Shown here: positions 48,126 to 61,744 of the stretch, piece after piece
Position numbering within the stretch: position 1 is the stretch's first letter
Layout: every line of letters starts with the position of its first letter
The notes under the pieces: generated by a model
The model's input: only the letters and a program-made list of their open reading frames with translations
Database searches by the model: none
What the model was told of the DNA's origin: nothing
Made by a program: the position numbers and the translations under genes
From: Diogma glabrata
Taxonomy: Eukaryota > Arthropoda > Insecta > Diptera > Cylindrotomidae
Length of the DNA: 64,000 nucleotides
Direction: 5' to 3'
Assembly: GCA_963693315.1 (NCBI GenBank)
Contig: OY856186.1
Span: 458,292,192 to 458,356,191, forward strand

Positions 48126-48353
48126 AATGTAATTTTATTTATTTAGCGTATGGTTTTTATGACACATTAAAAAATAAAAATAGAACTTAAAATAGGTAGA
48201 TTTTTCTATGAAATCTTTAGGTAGATTAACAAACATAAACAAAACATGAATACTCGTAAAATGAACTTACAATCAATTTGATTGCGCGTCTTTTAGTTAA
48301 AAAGTAAAAAGTAAAATGTTTGAGATTTAAGCATTGGGCAGTACATTTGAACA
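48126..48353. other. Short AT-rich spacer
   Basis: It contains AATAGGTAGATTTTTCTATGA near 48193, a trace of the composite repeat end found at 21262. Otherwise nothing recognised. Confidence 0.35.
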
Positions 48354-49205
48354 TTAAAAGTTTACATCGAGTGAGTCTATCCATGCTACTACATCGGGAG
48401 TTGCCATATCGATGTCTGAGATGTCGCCATTGTATCGTTGAAGTGGACACATAGTTGCAATGTGTTTTATGGTTTGTTGTGGAGAGCCGTAGTCACATTG
48501 TGGGACTCTGAAATTTCCCACTTGTAAAAAGAATCAGCACAACGTCCATGATTCGTTCTTATTCAGTTTAGTGTAGTCCAGGTATGACGTGGCAAATCGA
48601 AACCAGGTTGGGTAGAAGTCGGGTTAGTAATAGAAAGGCCAGTTGTGTTGTAATGATGCCAGGAGGTGTCCCAGGCATCCCAAGATATTAAAATTAGTTG
48701 CCAGCAGGTTGCTGCCAGTTTTATGTGGAGGCTTTCTTGACTTCAATCGACAACGAGTATGGTCACCGTAATATACGTACAAGGGTAACGTGATGTTGTT
48801 GGTTACCTTTTTATGTTCACGCATAAGCGCATTTGAGCGTCTGAGTGCAGGTGGAGCAATATTGCTTAATACAGGGAGCCAAGGGAAAGGAGCATACCTA
48901 ATAGTACCACTTATAGTACGCATCGTGGCATGCAGCTGGCAGTCAACTTTTTCAGTATGTGTGCTATTCAACCAGACTGTTACGCCGTACTCAGCCCCTG
49001 AGTAAATCAGACTTAGAGCAGTTGTGTGGAGGGTAGTGGGAGTAGCACCCCATGTCAAGCCTGTCAGTTTATGCAATAGGTATATTGTTTCTCGTTTTAA
49101 GTTTTTTTGACGTATTCTCTAGATGGAGTTTAAAAGAAAGAGTTCTATCGAGTGTACTGCCCTCCCATAACAGTACCGTTAAATAACACTGATAGTTCGT
49201 GTTTT
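48354..49205 (-). pseudogene. C-terminal relic of a second LINE family
   Basis: On the minus strand, from 49205 down: STLDRTLSFKLHLEN and RNN, then after a one-base shift near 49075 HKLTGLTWGATPTTLHT, LIYSGAEYGVTVWLNS.HT, LPVLSNIAPPALRRS. After further shifts come NHGRCADSFYKW and CDYGSPQQTIKHIATMCPL, ending in VVAWIDSLDVNF and a stop. This is the well-known connection and C-terminal zinc-like domain of arthropod LINE ORF2 proteins (the WGA / AEY..PVW / HI..CPL signature). Polymerase motifs are missing. At least three frameshifts make it dead. GC content is clearly higher than in the flanks. Confidence 0.85.
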
Positions 49206-49264
49206 GCCAAGTCATATTATGTATCTTTATTTGTATATCTGTTAGTCTTTTCACCACCTCTTCC

Positions 49265-49430
49265 CACACATTTAAAGGAGGTCTGGGGCAAAAATTTTTT
49301 GGAAGGCCTGGCCCAAGTCTTATTCGCCAGACTTGGCCCCAGGACATCAGTCCAAGCTTGGGCCGTTTGAAAATGTTCAGCCTAGCCCAAACCCCAAAAG
49401 CTAGGACCCAGGCTTGGTCCATTAGCTTTT
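49265..49430. repeat. CTTGGCCC motif cluster
   Basis: Within about 150 bp the octamer CTTGGCCC or close variants occurs at least five times in both orientations (GCCTGGCCCAAG, GACTTGGCCCCAGG, AAGCTTGGGCCG, CCTAGCCCAAA, AGGCTTGGTCC). The layout resembles the CTGATC-packed ends of the MITE at 34.9 kb. Probably a transposon end inserted at the LINE relic boundary. Confidence 0.5.
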
Positions 49431-49733
49431 CCTTACCCGTGCTGTATGTCAAATTTTTGAGCAAATTCAGACCGCGCATACTTTTTGTTAGTAAATATTC
49501 AAATGGGGTTTTCACAAAACAAAACGCCTGTCTGTAATTCGAGTGTTTTGGGTAAAAGACTAAAAAAATCTTTCGGAATCCAAATTAAGAAAAAAAAAAT
49601 AGATACTTTGAGTTTCGCCATTATTGAAAAATTAAAACTAAAAAATTTAATGAAAAATAAGTAAGATATGTTCAGGGTAATTTTTTTATAAACTATTAAA
49701 CAAAAAAAAGTTCAATAGAATCGGTAAACTTGT

Positions 49734-50292
49734 TTTTCGGCAAACGGCTGTAAAATAAACTTAACAACCACTGGGAGAAAGTTAAAGTCTTACTTTTTTA
49801 CCTACAACCAAAGCGGCAGTAAAGTAACGCCATTTCTGTCTTTTTTTACGGCGAAAGTAAAGTAATTTCATATTTCTACGGCGACAGAAAAAGTGTCGCC
49901 ATTTTTTCTATACTTTTACGGAGGCAGCAAAAGTAAAATAATATGAGATTATAAATTTGTTTAAAACAAGTAACCTTTGAAGAAAATATTTGTTATTTTT
50001 TCAAAAAAATTGTATGAAACAAAATTCTATGACAACAAAAAATAACAAATATTTTGATTGTTTATAAAGTTTTGAATTGTTTGTTTGTTTTGATAAAAAA
50101 ATTTAATTTTTATGTAACTCACACAAATTTAAATGTTTTTTACTTTTTTGAACGAAATTATGACGATAATAAATCATATTTCTAAAAATTTTAATGTATT
50201 AATTTCATATTTATAAAAAATTTCCCGAAAAATATTGTATCCGAAATAAAGGATCTAAAGTGACTTTCTAGCTCCTAATTAAATAATATACT
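49734..50292 (-). mobile_element. Bipartite MITE-like repeat, copy 3 (inverted, diverged)
   Basis: It starts TTTTTCGGCAAACGGCTGTAA and ends with GCTCCTAATTAAATAATATA, the reverse order of copies 1 and 2. The interior has an expanded array of stem motifs (GCGGCAGTAAAGTAACGCC, ACGGCGAAAGTAAAG, CGGCGACAGAAAAAGTGTCG). It is more diverged than the other two, so an older or different subfamily. Confidence 0.75.
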
Positions 50293-53200
50293 ATTTTATA
50301 AAGGCACAAAGTACAAATAATTTCAAACTAATAATATATTTAAATTAATATGCCTTTTTCTCGAAAGCAAAAAAATTCTGGTCTGTAATTATAGCATGCT
50401 TTGGGTAGATAACAAACCTTTAAATTATAAAAATACTAGGTGACCAATGCAGATTGCAATTGATAAAAAGGAGCGAAGATATGTCCAATCCAAAAGATAT
50501 GTCCGAAGATATGTTACAATCCAAGAGAACTACAAAATCGCTACAGTTTAATGTGTGGTAAATATTGCTGCATCTACCTAGGGGCATAGATTTAGTGGAA
50601 AATCAATAAAAATTTTTTTTAACGGATTTGAAACCGATATGTCTGACTACAACGATCGTATCGTGAATTTTGTCTATAAAATGTACTTTAACAAAACGGC
50701 AAAGAAAAAAAGGTGAACGAACCAAATAAAAACTCGTCCAGGTTGAAAACATGTTCAAACTTGTTCAATGTAGGTAAAAGTGTGTTATTAAATTTTTTTA
50801 AAATCAACTAATAACAAACTTTTATTTTCAGACTTTCAATATCACTGCAGTTCAAAAAAAAAAAAATTAAAAATATAAAAAAAAAATTAAAAAAAAAATA
50901 TAAAAATATAAAAAAAAAACAAAAACAACAAAAAAAAATTTAATAATTTGATAATTTTTCCATTGAAAGTCAATGGGAACCGTTTTTCGGTGATTATTCC
51001 TCCGTGGTATGTCTAATTTTCAATACTTTTTTTTGTAAACCATCTTTGGCTAGATGTCATCTTACATGCAAAATTTCATTTTGATATCTTTAATAGTTTG
51101 GGAGTTTGGGAGTATGTCGTCAAACGAAAGTCCGAATCGGGGAAGAATGGAGCTACGGTCGCTTCGCTCCAATAAAATAGCAAAATGGCATATTTGAAAA
51201 GTTAAAATTTAAAAAAATCATATAAAATATATTTTTTTTAAATCAGTGTAATATAATTATAAAGTCTTACTAAGGACCTTTCAAATAAAAAAAGTTTATT
51301 AAAATCAGTTAACCCGTTTGAGCACAATTCAAATACATTCATTGTGTCTAAAATTCTATACAAATTTCGAGCCACCCTGTATCAAAACTAGGAAAAAATA
51401 AAAGTCACGTATCAATTTTTTATATTGTATTGAATATTGATGATTACCGAAGGTTCAAAGAAATCGGAAAGGAGTCGAAGTCATATCATCGGTGTCTTGA
51501 TTCCATTTTCCATCTATATCGGAGCAAGCATTTTTTTAAATACCGGCATAACCTGACGCATCATCCGCAATTTTGATTATAGCATCTCAATAAAATATTA
51601 AACCATTGGATTCATTGAATACATCTCACAAACGCAATTTTATATTCAACACTGTAACATCTATAATAAATTAAAAGCAACCCCTTTTCACCGTCATATA
51701 TGATTTAAGTTGTTTTTGTGTAAAAATTAAATGGTTATGGTTTTATTTTGCTGATGATTTTTATCTGATCATTTGTTATATTCAAATAAAATATGTTGAT
51801 TGAATATTTACATAAAATGGGTTTGATTTTTGTGCATTTGTAATTTGTTTGAATTTGTCTATTGATTTATTTGATGATTTTCAACGAAAGGGGATTGAAA
51901 TTATGTATTTGTATTTGCTTGATATATTATTTATTTATGATGTAATCTGATGTTGAAAAAGTGATTTTTGTCATACTATAGAGTTTTCTAATCAGTTTAT
52001 TTTTCTATTAGTACATCCATACGAAAAAGGGGCTCAACACCTATTGTCCATTAGAATTTGAACTGGTTCACTATTTTATTTAATTAATTAAAAATTATAA
52101 ATTTATATTTCCTGTAATCAAGAATTAATTGTATTTTTTATTATTTTTCTGTTTTACTATTTATTGTAAAAAAAATTTAATTGTATCAGTATCGTACTTA
52201 TAATGAAAATATTTAAATTGTTTAATTCTTAAATTTATTTTTAATTAGTAATAAAATGTACAATGAAGTATGTATGGAGACCAAACTAATATAACATGTG
52301 TTTTTAAGATGTGGCTACTTAGTTCTCATAGTTGTATATTTTGGTTTTAAGATGAATTTATTCAGCATGGTTGTTTTTACCATCGACTTCCCCAATGAAT
52401 TAATCAGAAATATAAATCTCAGATTTTTTGACACACAATTGAGATAACTCATTTTTTAAGTTCATACTTGAATCATAACATATCGTTTTTGATTGATGAA
52501 CATTGACATATGCCTTTAAAATTGAAATTTCATTTATTTACAAAAAAACACAAAAGTGAACAAAACACTCTCTAATCAAGTAAATATCATTTGTTATTAA
52601 TGTTTTCATTAATCATCCCAAACGTATCATCATGAAGAAACACAAAGGTAATTCAACCCTTAATGGAGAAAAATTAATACAATGGGTATATATGTTATCG
52701 GTTTTATCACAACCTATCACGATTTTTTTTTTGCAATTTTTTTTTTAGAAAATCTGTTCACTAAATATCCTTCCATTAGGGGAGTAACACTGGTGTATAT
52801 AGATATTCGCTGCTATACGATAAAGCAGTGTTTTAAACAAAATTTGATAACAGTACAAGAAAATGCATCTAAACATGCCAAAAAAAATATTCGTGAAAGA
52901 GTTGTTGCATTTCACAAAATTTAGCAAATGCTGTAGCTACACAAAGAGCGTTGCTTTTTGAAATTAAAACATAAAAGTCCTTGTTACAAACAAAGTGAAG
53001 CGATAACTCTGTTTACTTCATCTCAAAACGGACTCAAACTCTAATGATCTAAAACTACCAAAAATACCCTTTAAAGCATAATAATAAAATATGAATATAA
53101 CAAATAACAATAGATATAAAAATAATAATCAAAAATTACGAAGGATAAAAAAGGGATATAGTTATCTTAAAATTAATCGAAATTAACCAAAACATATACT

Positions 53201-56200
53201 GATAAAAAATTGTCGGCACATGTATCCGTTTTAGATTAGAACATTATTTTCTGTATAATTTCCTTATTTTCATTTTATTTAATTTAATTAGGTGACATAT
53301 TATTATTATTTTATAAGGGTTGCCATTACTGGTTAAATTTTATTCAATGATTTTGTTCATATAATTGAAATAATCGATTTGATTTAAATTATTGTTGATT
53401 GATTTTTAAATGGAATTAATGAAGTTAATGGTAATTAGGTGAATAAAGATATAAATAATTTGGTAAGTGGTGTCATTGATTATATAATTTAATTGACATG
53501 ATTTACGATCATTAAAAATTTAATTTGGACAATATCTTTTATCAATCACTTCCCTTAACTGATAACGATTACGATAGTATATTTTGAACAATGGTAATAA
53601 TAAATTATTTGATTGCAACAACAAAAATTAAACTACAAAAATTGTAAAATTAAACAATATTTTTGAATAAAACACAAAAAAAAATTGTAAATGCTACGAA
53701 TGCAAAAACACCAGGTTTCATTAAGTGTTAAACACCTTAATAGTTCCACAACAGCAGGAAAACAATACAGGAAGCAATATTCCTAACTAGAATATTATTT
53801 CAACAGCTTCAGAAACTTTAACGGTTGGTTGTAGAAATTTCCAGTACACACACAGCGTCCAAAATAATACACAACATATTTCTATACTTAATGCCACTTA
53901 AGACTTTATTCACAAAAATAAATTTAAAAATAACTTCTATTTACACGATTTTATATTCACGGTACACGGTAAACGAAACATACAATTAATTTCATTTCAC
54001 ATTTCACTTAAACTATTTCTACTATCGCGGTCTTTACATCATCGCAGTTTAAAAAAAACTAAACCCTTCTGTTTGAAAAAATCTGAATCTAGAACAATCG
54101 ATAAATCGATCGTTATTCTAAACATCTTTAATCCGGAATGTTCTTTTAAACGAAATAAGAAATAATTTTAACCTTTCCCTTAACTGTAAATACAACAACA
54201 ATTATATTCATTTCATTCATTTATTGTTGTTATGATTTTGCTATAACCGTAACAATATATTTGACAAAAAACAAAGAGATAAGCAACATTACGATGATCT
54301 AGTAGTGATCAAGATTTAGGGTTAAATTTCAGTCATATATTTAGTGTATGTATTAAAACATTTATGATGTTATTTTTTTATGAATCAATCAAAATGTTTA
54401 TCATTAAATCCCACTACTTAACACAATAGCTTTAAATATCCCCAGAGTCCATGTTGACCGTTTTCTTTTACTTTACCTTTAGATTGATTAATTAAGGCTT
54501 GAGCAGGTGAAAACACACATTCTGGCAAAGTGCTCTCCATCGAGTATCGATCTCGGCACCCTTTTGCTATTAACAAGACTAGAACTTTATCAATTGGGCT
54601 AGGACGGCAAAACGTATATATTAAATCAAAACATAGGATACTTCATTATCAACTAACAATAAAAAGAGATCAGAACTGATTGAAATTATATTCTAAAATA
54701 AATTGGTTCAAGAATTTTAAGAAAAAATTTCACACTTCAATCGCAAAAACCAAACGAATGTTTATTGTACGATAAACCAAAAGTCCTTATATGTAAGAAA
54801 GGAATAAACACACAATATACAAACTAAAGGAAAAACAAAAACCAACAAAACTCAAAAGATAACAACAATAAATAAAAATATAAACTGTGACTACTGGATG
54901 GATACATACATCTGTTGAATCTATCGATTTAAAAATTGATGTTGTAGTTGTGGCAACTAACTCAGAAAAACAGAAAGCCACAACCGAATGATTCATTTGA
55001 GAATATCGAATGAGTTATCAAAATTAAATTCGTTTTCTGTATCGAGTTCCAATTACTTTAAATGGATTTTGATTGCAGCAACTGCTAATCTATTAATATA
55101 ATTGTCTTTTGATCATCACAACTGCATTACTAATAAGTTTTGCTTTCACCATATCACCTAGACCGTTTCATTATCAGTCCCAGTAAGGTCTTAGATTTAC
55201 TGAATCTCATAGAGAAACTCGTTTAGGTCATTGTATTAAATTTGTTCGAAATCTCTGACTGGAGAGGTTAATTTAATGTTTACAATTTGCATCTTATTTG
55301 CTTAGCAAGAGGAGGCTACACGATATACAACACATAACTGTAACCTAGGTTTTAGCCGTCGATTTCATTTGTGTCAGTTTTTGAGTCTTAACACAACTAG
55401 TTCTAACTATAAAATTGAATTTATTCCTCATATTAAATTCAATGCTCAAATTGCTATATATAAAAACTATATATTTCAACCTTTTCAATTCCACTCTTAA
55501 CTCTTGAAATTGTGGTTTATTTGTTAGATATATACCCACCATATTCATTAGTTCAAAATATTGAAATGCTAAAACATATGAATCAGATTTCTTCGTTCAC
55601 CTTTTGAAAACTTAAAAATGATAAAAATATAATAATAAAAAAAATATAATCGTTGGCTACCGTATTTTTTTTATCTGAACCAAAAAAATTATATAGTTAT
55701 TAAGTATATAGAAATTAATGAATATAATTATAGGTCTAAAAAATATAGTAAATTTGAAAAAAAAATACTTTAATTATATACATAAGGTTTGGTTTATATG
55801 ATTTAGTTATATTTTGTTGATTAAATGTTGGAAGTTTATGTTCATCTTTTCAAGTTCGTTATAATTTATGAGAGTAAAATTTTGTTCATAATGTGAGACA
55901 GGCTGAATTCGTACAGTACCATGAAATAAGAAAAAATATTATTCAGTTCTTACAATATTAACTCATTGATTCCAAGCTATTTTTGAATAATAAATATATT
56001 TTGAATATACAATTTTCTCATCAAACATATAAATGTGGATAGAATTCTAGACATATTCAAACTGAAGTATATGATAAACTCAACAATCTACTCCTTCTTA
56101 TTTGTTTAATAAATATTTGTAAATAATTTATAAACTTCTGGCATCATCAATATAATAAAACAAATTATATGTTCAATCGTATGAAATCAAATCTATAATA

Positions 56201-56925
56201 ATTTTCATGGAAGGTTTACTACCGTTTATTTCGTTACTTTTTCTTTGTTAATTCTCGCTTTATATTCACTATATAAATTTTTTAAAAATACAGTAAAAAC
56301 AGCAATACAGATGTACGGGGAAACCACCAGACATTTGGTGGGATGATACAAATTGAATATTAAAAAAATTTCTTATTGTTCGTTTTTTTATTTAATTTAA
56401 TGTTTTATATCGGGTTTATTTTATGTAAACACGATAAAGATGATTTTGAATATTGATCTTGAGTTATTTTTTTATTAATAATAACAAAATATTAGCTGTG
56501 AGTTTTGAAAGTAATGTGGTAAAGAATCGAAGAGGAGCACAAACAGAGAAAATAAAATTGTTCCAGAAAAATCTAATCCATTTATATACTAAACAGATCA
56601 ATTGAAAATGTTTGCTCAAAAAAGTCAAAACTTCATGTGAGTTTTATTGTCGGCAAACTAACGTTGTACCTACGACAACCATAGGGAACAATGATCTAAA
56701 AATGCTATACCTGCTCGACCTCCTAGGCTAAACGCGCAACATTAACACTGTGACCGACCAACAAAAATTCACAACTATTCTACTTCTGCAGAAAAGAAGC
56801 AGAACGAAGTCAAACCATACAGACAAAAAAAATATTACATAATTTTTATTAAAAACAGTTAAAAATGTGCTTAAGCTTGACTCTCCATCGGTCATCTATG
56901 TCTTTACCCGCATGTAATTTTGTGC
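50293..56925. other. AT-rich DNA without recognisable genes
   Basis: About 6.6 kb. A poly-A rich run lies at 50845-50945. A moderately GC-rich patch at about 50960-51175 (GGAGCTACGGTCGCTTCGCT) looks like an eroded repeat. Another patch at about 56640-56830 is less AT-rich but shows no long open frame. Open frames at 52682-52924 and 54787-54996 are not supported by any domain. Confidence 0.45.
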
Positions 56926-57013
56926 AATGCTGTTTTCGTAAATTTACCGGTTTGATAGACATTTTCTCAGCTCGAAGCAGTATATCACACCGGTAAATTT
57001 ATGAAAACAACAT
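56926..57013. repeat. 88-bp hairpin element
   Basis: Arms ATGCTGTTTTCGTAAATTTA-CCGGT and ACCGG-TAAATTTATGAAAACAACAT flank a 40-base centre. About 24 bp of stem with few mismatches. Probably a tiny MITE or the remnant of one. Confidence 0.65.
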
Positions 57014-57214
57014 TACTAAACATAGTGAACTATCAAGAGAATAAAATAGAAATAAATATATGTATATGCATATTTGAGGACCTACAATGGGTTATCGGTA
57101 GCGTTCATATCATATTCATGATTTTATTGCAATGATGATCATAAAAAAAAACCTCAGCGCCACCATTACACTCAATGCAATATATTAAAGTTCGGTTTTG
57201 AAAAAACCGAAGTA

Positions 57215-58600
57215 TTACATTCATGAGCCAAAAGTGAAATTCTAACCCCCACTTATTTGGCATTTCTCGACGTTTTAGGACCTACTGATTCCAGAAAAGC
57301 AAAAAAAAAATGTATGTGTGTCTGTCAGCCGTCCGGTCGGCCATCACAACCGACGAAAATCGGCTGAAGGGATTTAAAAAATGTTTGATTCTAAAAATAG
57401 GTATACTCAATGGTAAGAGCCGAAAGAACGGTGTGTTCGATAGCTGTACCGGAAGTGTGTCAAAAAAATCATTATGTGTGTCAAAAACAGCAGATATTCA
57501 TATTTTTGGCTTAAAAACGTTCATTTTAAGTGATTATGAGGAGGAACATTGAATTTCGAGAAATTTTAGAGTACGGTATTGGTATGTGAGACCAAAATCT
57601 AGATTATTGCATTATAAGTTTGTCAAAAAAATGTTGTCAAGTGTGTCAAAAGAATGATTTTCATTTTTTTACACATTTTTTTGGGAAATAATTATTTGTA
57701 TGAAATGTTAAATGTAATGAACAAGAAATTATTATTTTTTGAGAATTTTATTGCAATATAAGTTTGTCAAAAAAATATTGTCCAGGGTGTCAAAAAATGA
57801 TTTTCATTTACTTTTTTAGCCATTTTCTTGGGAAAAAAATAAATCATTTGTATGACATGAAATTGGACATGGAAATTTTTGAATTTGTTTTAGTTTTTGG
57901 AATATTTTTGGAATTTTGAAAAATGTTTGCATTTTTGATTTTGTAATAAGTTTTGCAATATTTTTAGAATTTTGGAAAAAGTTTTAATTTTTGATTTTAT
58001 TATAATTTTTGGAATTTTGTAAAAAGTTTCAATTTTTAATATTGTTATAATTTTGGAACAAGTTTGAATTTTTAAGAGTTTTTGGAATATTATTAGGATT
58101 TAGAAAAGGTTAAAATATTTGATTTTATTCTAGTTTTTGGAATATTTTCAGAATTTTTGAAAAAAAATTAATCTTTGATTTTGTAATAATTTTTGGAATA
58201 TTTTTAGAATTTTGAAAAAAGTTTGATTTTATTTAATTTTTACAATATTTTTGGAATTTTGAAAGAAATCTGAATTTGTGATTTTGTAATATTTTCTCAA
58301 AACGCTTGATGGAGAGGTTTTTGAGTAGTTTGCTGAGTGTATCATCTTTTCACTAAATTATGTTAATTTATGATCTGTTGTGATTTTCCGGCAACGTATT
58401 GACGTTTCCTGTTAGTTTTGTAATAAATTTCTAAACAGAGTTTGTTTAATATACATCGCTGGCCAAAACTAAAAACAATGTCCTCATAAATGTTTTATGC
58501 CGAAAACTATATCAAAATCCTTAACCAAAACCGAAGTCTTGATATCTCAGAGCTTGAGATTTCAGCCCCTCTATATTTTAAATTTTTTAATTTTGTTTTT
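57215..58600 (+). repeat. Minisatellite-bearing repeat, plus-strand copy
   Basis: Partner of 46655-48125. Order: AAAGTGAAATTCTAACCCCC and a TGTGTCTGTCAGCCGTCCGG block (57318), ACCAAAATCTAGATTATTGC near 57592, three TTTGTCAAAAAAAT.TTGTC units of about 120 bp, a minisatellite of about seven ~56-bp units (57890-58280), then CCGGCAACGTATTGACGTTT and CCGAAGTCTTGATATCTCAG. The open frame at 57310-57552 has a similar counterpart in the other copy, but differences do not favour silent sites, so I read it as non-coding. Confidence 0.8.
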
Positions 58601-59583
58601 GGAGCTAAAATTTAAAAATATGTACTTCCACTTAATTAACAATTGGATTCATAAGTGTGCTGAAACATCATAAAACACAGTACGGAGATTGAGTGTATAT
58701 ATGAAGTGAAATTTTAACGCGATCTTGAAACCTCTCCAAACTATCCGGTTAAACAGTCTGCAAAAAGTGGTGAACTGTAATTGGAGAGAAATTTGACATA
58801 TTTGTAATTTTAAAACAAAAACTTTTTTATTTACTGACAGCCGCATTTCCTTTAATTATTTTTTTTATTATTTGTATATTGTTGTCAAAAGAAGTATTTA
58901 TTTCAAAAATATTTTAAACGAAGTTATATAAAACAAATTAAATTTGAAAATCCCGCAGCGAAATATTATTCAAGAGATTATTTTGCTGTGAAAAATTATT
59001 CGGAGGCTTTTGAGCGCCATTTCTGAAATATTAAAACAAACGACATAATTTTACGACTTGTCTACGACGAACTGCATACCAACATAGTGAAAAATGAAGC
59101 GGAATTATTTACATTTGATTTTAGTATTTAAAATTTATATGAAAAGTTTTTGCCTTGTAATGACATCATTCAATTTCACCAATAAAATTTGAATTGTACT
59201 AATAACAATATTTATACGTCTGACCTACTGGGATATTAAAAATTATCAGTCTAATTTTGAAATAATTAACTGTTATCTCAGTTGGCCAGACAAATAAAAA
59301 ATATATAAATAAATCTCATATAATGTAATTTGTAAACAAATGCAGTTGTTGACATATTTAAATTCAAAAAAATATCTGATGAACGATTTGGTAAAGAAGA
59401 AAATTATTCAATCGACCAACTAATTCAAGAAAATACCCCAATAAATACGATCAAGAGCAAGAAAACTATTTGGAAAATGTTTACCGAATTTTGCTGCATC
59501 CGCAACTATGAACAAGATGGCAAAAAATTTTCTAATTCCCTTCGTTCGTTGATAAATTCTCATAATTTTTGTAAAATTCCTCA
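58601..59583. other. AT-rich DNA without recognisable genes
   Basis: No repeat ends or supported coding segments were seen. Confidence 0.4.
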
Positions 59584-59645
59584 AGCAAGTGGTATTGATA
59601 ATAGCCCTCGGCAAACGGCCTCGTGATTTTATCAATATACTTGCT
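59584..59645. repeat. Hairpin AGCAAGT-(g)-GTATTGATAA
   Basis: AGCAAGTGGTATTGATAA pairs with TTATCAATATACTTGCT around a GC-rich loop containing CTCGGCAAACGGCC. The loop's CGGCAAACGGC matches the terminus of the bipartite MITE family, possibly by chance. Confidence 0.55.
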
Positions 59646-59744
59646 TTCGAAATTTTTGGCAAAAAATTATTTCGAATTATCACCGCCCTTGGGAAATTAC
59701 AACTGAAAATTTCACTTCACTCAACCTCCGTATTAAACTTAAGG

Positions 59745-59900
59745 CAATACGAAAAAGTCCGAGTGGCAAGATATCCACTAGAAAAGGGTAGATTTCTTGA
59801 TCAGACAGATATGCATACAATTAGATGTATCAAGTTAGTTAAAATCAAAAAACTAAATAGAAACGGAATTATCCAACGAATTTCACAAAACACATTAAAT
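59745..59900 (+). repeat. Second copy of the 19.64-kb composite repeat start
   Basis: Shares GAAAAAGTCCGAGTGGCAAG, ATATCCACTAGAAAAGGGTA and GATTTCTTGATCAGACAG with 19645-19705, and then a more diverged AAC/AAA-rich part. The stem AGTGG..CCACT at 59762-59779 corresponds to AGCGG..CCGCT at 19654-19672. Confidence 0.65.
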
Positions 59901-61536
59901 ACATTAACCAAAACTACTTTATTCAATTTTGGAACAGTTTTGTTTAATTTGGTTAAAATTAGTCATAACATATTAAATTCACCAAAGATCAAAAGAACGT
60001 CCACCAAAGATCAAATTAACTACGTCACAGCTACAATTATACCATCACACATAATTTATAATCAAACATTATCAAACAATTTGAATTCAAAATCATCTTT
60101 GTGTTTTATTTTTTTGTTCTTATTTAATCTTCTTTCAAACGGTTCACTTAGTGAAAAAAATTAAACAAAAGAGAATTTTCCTATGGTATTAAATGGCTTG
60201 AGATTTTTCTTGCATTAGGTGCATTATAACGCTTATAAAATTGGAACCTTGGGTTAGAAAGCTGAAATTTTCTGAGGCTATAGTTTGAAAGTTTGCTAAA
60301 TAGCAATAACATAAACAACATAAACTGAAAAATGATAAAAGCATGGCATTTTATGTTTGTTTTCATTTCAACAGCCCTAGGGTCTTTTAGACTTGAACTA
60401 TTCTTTTTTTTTATTTTGGAAAGATTTATGTTGTATCTACGTGTGCAAACGTTTTCAAATGTGAGCTTGACCATTTTCAGCTAGATCAAGGACAACAAAG
60501 TTTATTAAATTTTTAAAACAGTTGATTTTTCAGGAACCCTAAACGCCAAGGTTGTCATCTGGATAAAAAAAAGGTTTAAATATTCAATACTTATAAATTT
60601 GATTAAAATATTATGATTCAAACCAAAGTTAAATATCTCATATCGTTATATATATGAGCAATTTCACGCAAGTTCAGCAAATTTTTGGGAAATTTTGACT
60701 TGACCCCTTTTAATTTTGGTTATTTTTTGTTAATAGATAGTCTTTGATAAATAAAAAATACAAGTTCTCTTAGAATTTTTTTTTTCGACCAGGGGTCTTC
60801 ACAGGGTGCCCCTCAATTTTTTGTTATTTTGTGATGTGACTGCATTTTGACGAGCGATTGTAGAAAAACTACTCAATCGATTTTCATAAATGATATGTCG
60901 TTGAATAGGTATTAGAACAAGGTTTTTAAAAATGTACACTGTTAATTTTTTGAAATAATTTTTAACGGTGTAACATAAGAAAAAAACGGTGTAATTGAAA
61001 AAAAGATGGCATAGCCTCTTTTTTTTTTTTTTTTTTAAACAAAATTGAAGCTTATTTTATATCTAACCACTTGTGAAAGTTTGGGACACGCGTTATTTTT
61101 TGTTTTAAAGATAAAATTCGTTGTGCATATGACTGTCGGGAATCAGTTTTTTTTGTTCTGAAGGAAAATTATAAAAATGGCGTTATAAACTAAGAGATAT
61201 TTTTTTTATGTTAAATATCAAATATTTTATTATTAGATGAACTTTTTAAAATATTATAAAAATTATATATGTAGTACAATAAATAAAATAAATACAATTG
61301 TTAAAAATGATTTACTTATTTTACAAACAGAAGTTTCTTTTGAATAGGAAAGCACTTCTGCAATTATTTTCTTTGTATTAGATGGCATAAAAAATGAAAT
61401 GTTTATTTATCACTTTTAGTAATCACTTGTCACTCTTATAAAAAATAATTTGACAGTCTTGACTGCAAACAAAAAAGCCGTATAAACAACTAAATCTATT
61501 TAGGAACTTTTGACTGGAGAAGTATTATGTTCGTAT
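59901..61536. other. AT-rich DNA with a T-run
   Basis: No supported gene. A moderately GC-richer patch near 60780-60870 (ACCAGGGGTCTTCACAGGGT) and a run of about 20 T at 61020-61037 were noted. The T-run could be the tail of a minus-strand retroposed sequence, but no body was recognised. Confidence 0.4.
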
Positions 61537-61744
61537 TGTTAAGTTTTAAATAAAAGACTTTATTTAATATAATGATCTAGCCTGTATGATCATCAAAATA
61601 CAACTGATTTTATTTAGAATCTGAGACGAATGATAACATTGATTAAACTTATACTTGTATGCATAATATAATTAATTACCTAATACATTTATATATGATT
61701 ATTTCACTACACTACAATTAATAATAATGAAGCTGCATCTCACA
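61537..61744 (-). repeat. Probable 3' LTR of the Ty3/gypsy element
   Basis: Read on the minus strand it starts TGTGAGATGCAGC immediately after a polypurine tract and ends CTTAACA. It contains TTAAATAAAGTC near its end as a poly-A signal. It would be only about 208 bp, short but within the range of Mag-type elements. The other LTR lies outside the window, so the boundaries rest on TG..CA and the tract alone. Confidence 0.45.

Noticed and set aside
49152..49537. Overlapping plus-strand frames
   Set aside because: They are shadows of the minus-strand LINE relic and of the CTTGGCCC motif cluster.
57310..57552. Possible small gene with a counterpart at 47745-48113
   Set aside because: The similarity is of DNA across the whole repeat. 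Differences do not favour silent codon positions and the frame ends differ.
59589..60164. 191-codon plus-strand frame
   Set aside because: It runs through a hairpin and a dispersed repeat and shows no recognisable domain.
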